Below, one piece after another: positions 7,827 to 14,395 of a stretch of 52,105 bases of DNA. The position numbers and the translations under genes were made by a program. The stretch is from Candidatus Falkowiibacteriota bacterium (GTDB lineage: Bacteria; Patescibacteriota; Patescibacteriia; CAIXNZ01): the NCBI GenBank assembly GCA_903920975.1, contig CAIXNZ010000023.1, positions 1-52,105 on the forward strand. Reading direction: 5' to 3'. The notes under the pieces are model-generated. The model saw only the letters and a program-made list of their open reading frames with translations, made no database searches and was not told the DNA's origin. How positions within the stretch are numbered: position 1 is the first letter of the stretch; each line of letters opens with the position of its first letter.

Positions 7827-8730
7827 TTTAAGCGTTGAAATCGCAGGTATAAAATTTCAAAATCCGATTATGCCGGCTTCTGGCTGCTTTGGCAATGCCG
7901 AAGAGTTTTTCCAGATAGAAGGCATGGATCTGACAAGGTTGGGGGCACTTGTTTCCAAGGGCACAACTCTTGAGGCTAGACCAGGTAATCCGCAGCCGCG
8001 TATTTTTGAAACACCAAGCGGCATGATCAATTTTATCGGGCTGGAAAATCCAGGCGTCGATGTCATGATTGCCGAAAAGATTCCGTTTATGGCTCAATTT
8101 GGCGTACCAATCATAATCAATGTCTCTGGATTTAGAATCCCTGATTATGCTTTGATGGCTAAAAAATTGAACAACGTTAAAGGAGTTTCTGCTTTGGAAA
8201 TAAATATCTCATGCCCCAATGTTAAAGACGGCGGAATTGCTTTTGGCTGTGATCCATTAATCGCCGCCGCAGTAGTTATTGCCGTTAGGCAGGAAACTAG
8301 CTTGCCCTTGATTGTGAAATTAACCCCCAATGTCACTAATATTGTGCCAATTGCTTTAGCGGTTCAAAATGCCGGAGCTAATGTGATTTCCATGATCAAC
8401 ACTTTGAAGGGATCCTTTATTTTTAAGGGGCAAATAATCCAAGGCGGTCTTTCTGGACCAGCCATTAAGCCTATTGCCTTGAATTTGATTTCACAAGTTG
8501 TGCAAGCAGTTGAAATTCCAATAATTGGCATGGGTGGTATTAGCAATTTGCAAGATGTCTTTGATTTTATCAGCGTTGGAGCCTCCGCCGTTGCTATTGG
8601 CACGGCGAATTTCAAGAATCCGCTTATTATGATGGAACTAATCCAAGAACTGGAGGATTATTGCCGAGCAAACGGGCTTGGCAATTTTATGAAGCTGAAA
8701 GAAAAAATAAAATCAAAAGGAGGTAAATAA
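7813..8730 (+). CDS. pyrD: Dihydroorotate dehydrogenase catalytic subunit, class 1B
   Basis: 305 aa FMN enzyme oxidising dihydroorotate to orotate. The barrel starts with LSVEIAGIKFQNPIMPASG. The active-site region EINISCPNVKDGG (about residues 131-143) carries the class 1 catalytic Cys. Phosphate-binding GMGGI and GASAVAIGTA occur near the C-terminus. Pairing with pyrK defines class 1B (NAD-linked, cytosolic). The stop TAA shares its last A with the pyrF ATG. Confidence 0.94.
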   Translation: MNSVDLSVEIAGIKFQNPIMPASGCFGNAEEFFQIEGMDLTRLGALVSKGTTLEARPGNPQPRIFETPSGMINFIGLENPGVDVMIAEKIPFMAQFGVPIIINVSGFRIPDYALMAKKLNNVKGVSALEINISCPNVKDGGIAFGCDPLIAAAVVIAVRQETSLPLIVKLTPNVTNIVPIALAVQNAGANVISMINTLKGSFIFKGQIIQGGLSGPAIKPIALNLISQVVQAVEIPIIGMGGISNLQDVFDFISVGASAVAIGTANFKNPLIMMELIQELEDYCRANGLGNFMKLKEKIKSKGGK

Positions 8731-9488
8731 TGAGGAATAAAATTGAGAAGCCAGAAGATCGTCTGATCATCGCAGCTGATTATGAATTAGGCACCTCAGG
8801 AGAACCAACTCATGCGGTATTGGAAAAAGTCATGGGCTTGGCAGAACAACTTCGCGGCATGGGAGTTTACATCAAAGTAAATTCCATTTTGAGAGCATGG
8901 GGTTATGATTTGATAAATCAGCTCCATGACAAGGGCTTGCGGGTGATGGCTGACCTTAAGCTGGTAGATATACCAGCAACCATGAAAATTGACGGCCAGC
9001 TTTTAGCCAGGGCAAAGCCAGAAATCGTCACTGTTATGGCAAATTCCGGCATTGAAGGCATGTCAGCAATTTCAGCCATTCTTCCAGATTCAGAGATTCT
9101 GGGAGTCACGGTGCTGACCTCTTTTGATGAGGAAGAATGCCAGCAGATATTTGCTTGTTCTTCAAAGGCCGGTGTTGTTCGATTTGCCCGCCTAGCCCAG
9201 CTAGCAGGCTGTGGAGGGCTGGTGCTTTCGCCAAAAGAAGTGGAGGTTGTCAGAAAGAGAAAGGAAATTTCTCTTTCAGTAAACACTCCGGGCATCAGGC
9301 CACTTTGGTCTTTTGTCGAAGGTGATGATCAGAAAAGAACCGGGACTCCTGAAGAAGTAATTCTGGCCGGTGGAGACAGGGTAATAATCGGCCGTCCTAT
9401 CACTCAGGCCAAAGATCCGTGCGGGGCCGCGAAAAAGACACTCGAAGAGATTCAGGCGGCATTAGAAAAGAAAGGAGGCGTGAAATGA
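8730..9488 (+). CDS. pyrF: Orotidine 5'-phosphate decarboxylase
   Basis: 252 aa enzyme converting OMP to UMP. The catalytic D-K-x2-D motif is in MADLKLVDIPATM (about residues 70-82); GVTVLTS, VNTPGIRP and DRVIIGRPIT match the rest of the barrel signature. SD AAAAGGAGG lies inside the pyrD 3' end. The stop TGA overlaps the pyrE start (ATGA). By eye, base composition is visibly richer in G+C than in recO or scpA. Confidence 0.94.
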   Translation: MRNKIEKPEDRLIIAADYELGTSGEPTHAVLEKVMGLAEQLRGMGVYIKVNSILRAWGYDLINQLHDKGLRVMADLKLVDIPATMKIDGQLLARAKPEIVTVMANSGIEGMSAISAILPDSEILGVTVLTSFDEEECQQIFACSSKAGVVRFARLAQLAGCGGLVLSPKEVEVVRKRKEISLSVNTPGIRPLWSFVEGDDQKRTGTPEEVILAGGDRVIIGRPITQAKDPCGAAKKTLEEIQAALEKKGGVK

Positions 9489-10189
9489 CAGGTCCAAAAA
9501 GTTTAGCAGAATTATTCGCTGACGCCGGAGCCATTGTCACTGGCAGTCATATGGTTTACACGCCAAAAGAAGGTGGCTGGTTCCATGGCAGCGAATATGT
9601 CAACAAGGACATGATTTCCAAGCATCCGTTTCTCTTAAGCACGTGCGCGAGAGAAATGGTCAACCGAACAGTCGGCGTGCTCTACGATGTTGTGGCCGCG
9701 CCAGCTGTTGGTGCTATCTTCTGGGGAGGGCTTTTGGCCCTAGCGCGTTCTGAGTTTCTCAAAGACAGAGAAATTCTGGCGCTTTATGCGGAAAAAGAAT
9801 ACCCCAACCCCGAAGACAAGTCGCAATTCATCTTTACTTTCCGCAAGCCTTATCAGGCGGACATCAAAGGCAAAAGGATCCTCATCGCCGAGGACGTGGC
9901 CAATTCCGGTATGTCAGCCAAGAAAATGATCGAGGCCGTGGAAAAAGTCGGAGGAATTGTCCAGGGCGTGGCAGCTATCTGCAACCGTTCTGGCCAAAAG
10001 GTGCGCGACTTTTTACAGCCGCATACGCTTTACCCGCTCATTGATGTGAGCATGAAAATGTGGCACGAATCCGAATGCCCCCTTTGCAAACAAGGGGTAC
10101 CCATTAATATGACACTGGGCAAAGCCAAGGATTGGATGGCGACATCTGACCTGGGCAAGGCCTGGAAAATCAAGTACAATATTCAATAA
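9485..10189 (+). CDS. pyrE: Orotate phosphoribosyltransferase
   Basis: 234 aa enzyme joining orotate and PRPP to form OMP. The PRPP-binding motif is GKRILIAEDVANSGMS (about residues 129-144), with Glu-Asp where many PyrE have Asp-Asp. A C-terminal ECPLCKQGVPIN stretch follows, seen in a PyrE-like subgroup. The open frame extends back to 9419, but ATG 9485 overlaps the pyrF stop (ATGA) and follows AAAGGAGG, so that start is chosen. pyrF and pyrE complete UMP synthesis. The gene is clearly GC-richer than its non-pyr neighbours, which fits acquisition from another lineage (inference). Confidence 0.9.
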   Translation: MTGPKSLAELFADAGAIVTGSHMVYTPKEGGWFHGSEYVNKDMISKHPFLLSTCAREMVNRTVGVLYDVVAAPAVGAIFWGGLLALARSEFLKDREILALYAEKEYPNPEDKSQFIFTFRKPYQADIKGKRILIAEDVANSGMSAKKMIEAVEKVGGIVQGVAAICNRSGQKVRDFLQPHTLYPLIDVSMKMWHESECPLCKQGVPINMTLGKAKDWMATSDLGKAWKIKYNIQ

Positions 10190-10194
10190 CACTT

Positions 10195-10227
10195 AAGCCC
10201 CGAACCAAAAAGGTTCGGGGCTTTTTC
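10195..10227 (+). terminator. Intrinsic terminator of the pyrKDFE operon
   Basis: AAGCCCCGAACC, loop of five A, GGTTCGGGGCTT and a T-run: a perfect 12-bp stem. Confidence 0.93.
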
Positions 10228-10233
10228 TATACG

Positions 10234-10257
10234 CGCCGAAGTTTCAACGAAGGCGGG
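10234..10257. repeat. Short REP-like palindrome
   Basis: CGCCGAAG...GAAGGCGGG forms a GC-rich imperfect hairpin just after the pyr terminator. It resembles the small intergenic palindromes frequent in CPR genomes; other versions in this window lie near 18949, 19104 and 51918. Confidence 0.5.
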
Positions 10258-10260
10258 TTC

Positions 10261-10288
10261 TTGACTATTTTTTTATAATTGCTAAAAT
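10261..10288 (+). promoter_or_regulatory. Promoter of the aspS T-box leader
   Basis: TTGACT (10261-10266), 16-bp spacer, TAAAAT (10283-10288). Predicted transcription start is near 10294-10296, giving a leader of about 305 nt before aspS. Confidence 0.7.
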
Positions 10289-10293
10289 ATAAT

Positions 10294-10505
10294 TACCTAA
10301 AGCCGTTTAAGCTTAGCCAACACTAAGCAATGGTCCAAGAAGAAACCTTCGGGGAGTAGAACTTGGCGTGAGTCTGCGTTAAGGACAAAATCAAGTTGTT
10401 CCGGTTAATCCGGAGAACTAAGGTGGCACCGCGAAGAAAAAACTTCGTCCTTAGATCTATTTCGATATTATTTGAAATGGATTTTGAGACGAAGTTTTTT
10501 ATTAA
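10294..10505 (+). promoter_or_regulatory. T-box riboswitch controlling aspS (tRNA-Asp sensing)
   Basis: The core T-box sequence AAGGTGGCACCGCG lies at 10420-10433. The antiterminator pairs CTAAGG (10418-10423) with CCTTAG (10449-10454) and exposes TGGC (10424-10427) in the bulge. UGGC is complementary to the GCCA end of an uncharged tRNA with discriminator G, the identity of tRNA-Asp. The competing terminator pairs AACTTCGTC (10441-10449) with GACGAAGTT (10488-10496) followed by T-rich sequence. A stem-III-like hairpin lies at 10395-10418 (CCGG/CCGG core). GAC at 10384-10386 is a candidate Asp specifier, but a canonical stem I with all conserved motifs could not be drawn by eye, so stem I looks divergent. 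The gene downstream is aspS, as expected. Uncharged tRNA-Asp should favour readthrough. Confidence 0.88.
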
Positions 10506-10511
10506 TGAGAA

Positions 10512-10584
10512 CTGAACCACTAAAATATTTTCACGAAAAGCACGAAATTTTAGTGTATTTCGTGGTTAAAATTTCGTGGTTCAG
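10512..10584. repeat. Large inverted repeat between T-box and aspS
   Basis: CTGAACCAC (10512-10520) pairs with GTGGTTCAG (10576-10584). The interior holds further CACGAAA / TTTCGTG copies (near 10532, 10541, 10557 and 10572), so several nested foldings are possible. It lies in the aspS 5' UTR after the T-box terminator. Function unknown; it could be a dispersed palindrome. The rest of the gap 10190-10598 is covered by the terminator, promoter and T-box. Confidence 0.6.
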
Positions 10585-10598
10585 ATAACAATAAATCT

Positions 10599-12368
10599 AT
10601 GATGAGAACAAATACTTGCGGTGATTTAACCAAAAAACAAGTCGGAAAAAAAGTCATTTTATGCGGCTGGGTGAATACCAGACGCGACCATGGCGGCGTT
10701 ATTTTTATTGATTTAAGAGACCGTTATGGCTTAACTCAAATTAAATTTGATCCGAAAATTTCTCAAGAAGCCTGGAATGAAGCTAATAAGGTTCGTGATG
10801 AGTGGGTTTTACAAGTTTCCGGAGAGGTTTTAGCGCGACCCAAAGACATGATTAATAAGAACTTAAAAACCGGTGAGGTTGAAGTAGCCATCAAAGAAAT
10901 TGTAATTTTAAATACCTCTAAGACACCGCCCTTTGAAATTAGCCAGGAAAAGGGAGTAAATGAAGACTTGAGATTAAAATATAGGTTTTTGGATTTGCGA
11001 CATCCTCGTTTGCAAAAAATTATAGAAGATAGAGATAAACTCATCTCTTATGTCCGTGAATATTTCCATAAACTTGATTTTATTGAGATACAAACTCCAA
11101 TTTTAGCCAATTCCTCTCCAGAAGGAGCTCGCGATTATTTAGTGCCTTCAAGATTACATCCTGGCAAATTTTATGCTTTGCCGCAGGCGCCTCAGCAATT
11201 TAAACAGCTCTTAATGATTGCAGGCATGGATCGTTATTTTCAAATCGCGCCTTGCTTTCGCGATGAAGATCCGCGCAATGACAGACATCCTGGTGATTTT
11301 TATCAAATTGATTTGGAAATGTCTTTTCCGACCCAGGAGGATGTTTGGGGAGTTGTTGAACCGTTAATGATTGAGCTGACTGAAAAATTTTCAGATAAAA
11401 AAGTTTTAAAGAAACCTTTCCCCAAGGTTACATATAAAGAATGTTTGGAAAAATACGGTTCTGACAAACCGGATTTGCGCTTTGATTTTGAAATTATGCC
11501 AGTAACTAAAATCGTTAAGGGCAGTGATTTTGTGGTTTTTAACGAAGTAATTGATAATGGCGGTGTTGTCCATGCTTTAAAAATTGATGGCGGCGCCAAA
11601 TTTTCCCGCAAAGAAATCGATGAGTTAACTGGAATTGCCTTATCAAGAGGAGCTAAGGGTTTGGCCTACATAACGTTAAAAGAAAAAGGAGAAATGCAAT
11701 CGCCAATCATTAAATTTTTAGGCGAAGATATTGCCAAAAAAATAGTTAAGGAAGTTGACGCAAAAACTGGCGATATAATTTTCTTTGGCGCTGATAATTG
11801 GAAAACTGTTTGCGCGGCTTTGGGCGCAGTGCGTGATGAATGCGGCAAACGCCTTGGTTTAAAAGATCCAAAAAAGGCAGCTTGGCTTTGGGTGACAGAT
11901 TTTCCCATGTACGAGTTCAATGAAGAATTAAGAAGGATTGATTTTTCGCACAATCCCTTTTCCATGCCACAGGGCGGTATGGATGCGCTTGAACAAAAAG
12001 ATCCTCTAGACATTTTGGCGTTCCAATATGATTTAGTTTGCAATGGATATGAAATTTCCAGTGGCGCCATTAGAAATCATGAGCCGAGAATAATGTACAA
12101 AGCATTTAATATTGCAGGTTATGCCAAGGAAGAAGTTGATGCTAAATTTGGCCACATGATTAAGGCTTTTGAATACGGAGCACCACCGCATGGAGGCATT
12201 GCGCCGGGTCTGGATAGGCTTTTAATGGTTTTGTGGGAATGCCCAAGTATTCGCGATATTTATGCTTTTCCAAAGAATGGTCAGGCTCAGGATGTTATGA
12301 CGGGAGCGCCAAGTGAAGTGACTGAAAGGCAGTTGAAAGATTTACACATCAAGTTGGATTTAGAATAA
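10599..12368 (+). CDS. aspS: Aspartyl-tRNA synthetase (bacterial type)
   Basis: 589 aa class II synthetase. Domains: N-terminal OB-fold anticodon binding (GWVNTRRDHGGVIFIDLRD, residues 23-41), catalytic core with motif 2 FRDEDPRNDRHPGDFYQID and motif 3 GGIAPGLDRLLMVL, and the bacterial GAD insertion (around VVHALKIDGGAKFSRKEID). His31 in RRDHGG is the residue type associated with non-discriminating AspRS that also charge tRNA-Asn for GatCAB; this is inference and the other reported determinant does not match clearly. ATG 10599 and 10602 are both possible. Expression is predicted to be under the upstream T-box. Confidence 0.95.
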   Translation: MMRTNTCGDLTKKQVGKKVILCGWVNTRRDHGGVIFIDLRDRYGLTQIKFDPKISQEAWNEANKVRDEWVLQVSGEVLARPKDMINKNLKTGEVEVAIKEIVILNTSKTPPFEISQEKGVNEDLRLKYRFLDLRHPRLQKIIEDRDKLISYVREYFHKLDFIEIQTPILANSSPEGARDYLVPSRLHPGKFYALPQAPQQFKQLLMIAGMDRYFQIAPCFRDEDPRNDRHPGDFYQIDLEMSFPTQEDVWGVVEPLMIELTEKFSDKKVLKKPFPKVTYKECLEKYGSDKPDLRFDFEIMPVTKIVKGSDFVVFNEVIDNGGVVHALKIDGGAKFSRKEIDELTGIALSRGAKGLAYITLKEKGEMQSPIIKFLGEDIAKKIVKEVDAKTGDIIFFGADNWKTVCAALGAVRDECGKRLGLKDPKKAAWLWVTDFPMYEFNEELRRIDFSHNPFSMPQGGMDALEQKDPLDILAFQYDLVCNGYEISSGAIRNHEPRIMYKAFNIAGYAKEEVDAKFGHMIKAFEYGAPPHGGIAPGLDRLLMVLWECPSIRDIYAFPKNGQAQDVMTGAPSEVTERQLKDLHIKLDLE

Positions 12369-12378
12369 TTATTTTAAA

Positions 12379-12409
12379 AAACTACTCGGTTTTGCCGGGT
12401 AGTTTTTTA
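12379..12409 (+). terminator. Intrinsic terminator after aspS
   Basis: AACTACTCGG pairs with CCGGGTAGTT (one G-T), loop TTTTG, then T6. Confidence 0.9.
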
Positions 12410-12438
12410 TTGACAAAATTATGTATTTATGATAGGTT
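12410..12438 (+). promoter_or_regulatory. Promoter of the HTH/GIY-YIG gene
   Basis: TTGACA (12410-12415), 17-bp spacer, TAGGTT (12433-12438) with TGA extension. It lies inside the upstream extension of the open frame, which argues for the start at 12483. Confidence 0.6.
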
Positions 12439-12482
12439 TATTAATCGTTTATAATAAAAAGTTCTTTAAAAAAGGAGGAACG

Positions 12483-13073
12483 ATGGCTAATAAAATATCG
12501 GTGACGATAACAAATTTAACACTAAGTAAAGTGCTTCCTCAATTCCTAACTGCTGATGAGATATCAAAAAGGTGCGGCATGTCCAAAGAAAGGATTATTC
12601 AGCTCGCTGAAGCAGATATAATTCCTCATGCTAGAATAGACAATGGTCCGCCGCTTTTTTTGATCACGCCCACGATGGAGTGGATAAAGGAAAATGCTCT
12701 TCACGTGCAAGATGGACAAAAACTTCCCATAAATCTGGTAACGGTAGTAAATAAAAAGCCGGATTTCAGCGAGGTCCCAGAAGAATTGAAGGGTATAGTC
12801 GATAAGTTGAGAAAGATCGATATACTGGCTTATCCCCCGTGTATTTATTTTTTAATTCGTGAGCATAAGGTTGTCTATGTGGGACAAACAACTAGTCTCG
12901 CGAGTAGAATACAATCACATCTAAACGATAAGGTATTTGACGATGTTCTTTATTTGCCTATACCCAGAGATAATTTAGACGAAGTCGAAAGGCAATTCAT
13001 TATCTCTTTAAGGCCTGAATATAATAATGAGGGATTTGCAAAAAAAGCCAAAAGGGAGGCGGCTGAAAAATAA
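12483..13073 (+). CDS. HTH domain plus GIY-YIG nuclease-fold protein
   Basis: 196 aa starting at ATG 12483, placed right after AAAAAAGGAGGAACG; the open frame runs back to 12429 but that start lies within the promoter. Residues about 20-75 (LTADEISKRCGMSKERIIQL...) look like a MerR/excisionase-type helix-turn-helix. The C-terminal part (from about 118) has the GIY-YIG pattern: IYFLI, then VVYVGQTTSLASRIQSHL, a Glu in DEVERQFI and Asn in PEYNN, so the Tyr, Arg and Glu of the active site are present. The role is unknown; DNA binding and nicking is a reasonable guess. It is a single cistron with its own promoter and terminator, like the pyr units. Confidence 0.8.
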   Translation: MANKISVTITNLTLSKVLPQFLTADEISKRCGMSKERIIQLAEADIIPHARIDNGPPLFLITPTMEWIKENALHVQDGQKLPINLVTVVNKKPDFSEVPEELKGIVDKLRKIDILAYPPCIYFLIREHKVVYVGQTTSLASRIQSHLNDKVFDDVLYLPIPRDNLDEVERQFIISLRPEYNNEGFAKKAKREAAEK

Positions 13074-13077
13074 GACA

Positions 13078-13107
13078 AACTGCTCACGCAAGTGGGCAGT
13101 TTTTTAT
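13078..13107 (+). terminator. Intrinsic terminator after the GIY-YIG gene
   Basis: AACTGCTCAC (13078-13087), loop GCAA, GTGGGCAGTT (13092-13101), then T-rich sequence. Confidence 0.9.
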
Positions 13108-13136
13108 TTGACAGTCTTTTTATGCTGGCATAAGAT
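13108..13136 (+). promoter_or_regulatory. Promoter of the 88-aa unknown gene
   Basis: TTGACA (13108-13113), 17-bp spacer, TAAGAT (13131-13136). It starts immediately after the preceding terminator. Confidence 0.7.
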
Positions 13137-13170
13137 ATTATTAGTTCTTTCTTCAAAAAGGAGGTGTAAC

Positions 13171-13437
13171 GTGGGACAAGAAGTCAGGTCTAGTGAAATG
13201 CATGAAGAATGCACCCGCATGCGCGATTTGTTAGTTGTGCAAAAGCAGATTATTGAGCGACACATTGATGAGCACAAATGGTTCCAGCATATTCCTGAAA
13301 AAGATGAAGCAATATCGGATTTTCTTCAAAAATTTGGTTGGATTATGAGGGAACTAATTTGTGGCTACATTTGTCCGGAGCGTTTTAACTGCAAAATCGC
13401 TCAAAAATATCTGCCTCCAAAGCCCGACCCTAAGTAG
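13171..13437 (+). CDS. Small hypothetical protein (GTG start)
   Basis: 88 aa, not recognised. The open frame reaches back to 13027 across the previous gene and a terminator, but a strong SD (AAAAAGGAGG) stands before GTG 13171 and a promoter lies just upstream, so GTG is chosen. The protein is soluble and charged with His and Cys residues (HEECTRM near the start, CGYICPERFNC near 66-76). A metal site is conceivable but unproven. The stop codon lies in the loop of the terminator hairpin. It is an independent cassette. Confidence 0.7.
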   Translation: MGQEVRSSEMHEECTRMRDLLVVQKQIIERHIDEHKWFQHIPEKDEAISDFLQKFGWIMRELICGYICPERFNCKIAQKYLPPKPDPK

Positions 13438-13451
13438 GGTCGGTTTTTTTT
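13424..13451 (+). terminator. Intrinsic terminator overlapping the stop codon
   Basis: CCGACCC (13424-13430) pairs with GGGTCGG (13437-13443) and is followed by eight T. The TAG stop of the 88-aa gene is in the loop. Confidence 0.92.
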
Positions 13452-13455
13452 GATC

Positions 13456-13484
13456 TTGTCTAATAACTAAAAATAAGCTAAAAT
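13456..13484 (+). promoter_or_regulatory. Promoter of the 13497 gene and following operon
   Basis: TTGTCT (13456-13461), 17-bp spacer, TAAAAT (13479-13484). It lies 12 nt before the ATG at 13497, so the transcript would have a very short or no leader. Confidence 0.6.
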
Positions 13485-13496
13485 TATAAGGTAATT

Positions 13497-13799
13497 ATGC
13501 GTTTATCTAAGCTGCAAAAATATATAATTTTGCAGGGTTTTGATGCAAAAAATAAGCTTGACCGTAAGGGATTGCTTAGCTTTTACAATGTCGGTAAAAA
13601 GAAACCCAGTAAAGAAATAATAGTTAATTCTATTACCAATAGCATTGAGAGATTGATAAAAAGGGGTTTATTGGTTGGCTTCGGCGAAATGACCAAAGAA
13701 AAAATATACATTCAAAAGATACGGCTCACAGCAATTGGTAAAAAAGTCGGAAAGAAATTACTTGGCGAACAAAAAAGATTACCTTTAAATATTAAATAA
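13497..13799 (+). CDS. Small basic protein, possible winged helix
   Basis: 100 aa, Lys-rich, not assigned to a family. The pattern of a first helix (LSKLQKYIILQGF), a long basic helix (VNSITNSIERLIKRGLLVGFGE) and a beta-like segment (KIYIQKIRLTAIGKKVG) resembles a winged-helix DNA-binding domain; this is inference. The start lies only 12 nt from the promoter -10, suggesting a near-leaderless mRNA. It precedes the YbaK gene by 14 nt. Confidence 0.65.
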   Translation: MRLSKLQKYIILQGFDAKNKLDRKGLLSFYNVGKKKPSKEIIVNSITNSIERLIKRGLLVGFGEMTKEKIYIQKIRLTAIGKKVGKKLLGEQKRLPLNIK

Positions 13800-13813
13800 C
13801 TAATTAAAAAAAT

Positions 13814-14395
13814 ATGGCAGTGCCAAAAGAGATAAAAAAATATTTAGACAAAAAAGGCGCTAAGTACGCGATCGTTACTCATCGCAAGGTTTATACTGCT
13901 TATGACGCAGCAAACACTTTGCGAAGAAAATTGAACGAAATCGCTAAGAATTTATTAATTAAAACTGACAAGGGCTATGTCGTGGTTTTATTGCCCGCTT
14001 CAAAAAGATTAGATTTGGGCGCATTAAAGAAACTGATGAATGCAAAGGGCATGGGCATAAAGAAAATTGAAATTCCCAATGAAGGCGTAATGGTAAGGCT
14101 TTTGAAAATTAAACCAGGTGCTCTGCCAGCCTTTGGTACATATCATGATTTGCAGGTTTATATGGATAAGGAATTGCGCAAGGTTAAGAAAGCAATTTTT
14201 CCGACAGGTAGCTTTACTGACAGCGTGGAAATGGCAGTCAAAGAATTCGAAAGGCTTGAACAGCCGGTTATTGGTGCTTTTTCTGAAGCTAAAAAATTTG
14301 TTAAACCAATGCAAAAAAAAGTAAAAAAAATTGTAAAGAAGGCAGTTAAAAAAACCAAGAAAGCTATTAAGAAAGCCAAGAAAAGAAGAAAATAA
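13814..14395 (+). CDS. YbaK/EbsC-domain aminoacyl-tRNA deacylase-like protein
   Basis: 193 aa. The first 150 residues fit the YbaK/ProX-like editing fold that hydrolyses mischarged aminoacyl-tRNA: a start like KEIKKYLDKKGAKYAIVTHR, the core LLIKTDKGYVVVLLPASKRLDL and the glycine/Pro segment PGALPAFGTYHD. Residues about 155-193 form an unusual tail of repeated Lys-Lys and Ala, likely an RNA- or DNA-binding extension. The specific substrate cannot be told. Its stop abuts the ATG of scpA. Confidence 0.8.
   Translation: MAVPKEIKKYLDKKGAKYAIVTHRKVYTAYDAANTLRRKLNEIAKNLLIKTDKGYVVVLLPASKRLDLGALKKLMNAKGMGIKKIEIPNEGVMVRLLKIKPGALPAFGTYHDLQVYMDKELRKVKKAIFPTGSFTDSVEMAVKEFERLEQPVIGAFSEAKKFVKPMQKKVKKIVKKAVKKTKKAIKKAKKRRK

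Noticed and set aside
9419..9484. Upstream extension of pyrE to an ATG at 9419
   Set aside because: Lies inside pyrF in another frame; SD and ATGA overlap support 9485.
13027..13170. Upstream extension of the 88-aa gene
   Set aside because: Overlaps the end of the GIY-YIG gene, a terminator and a promoter; GTG 13171 has a strong SD.
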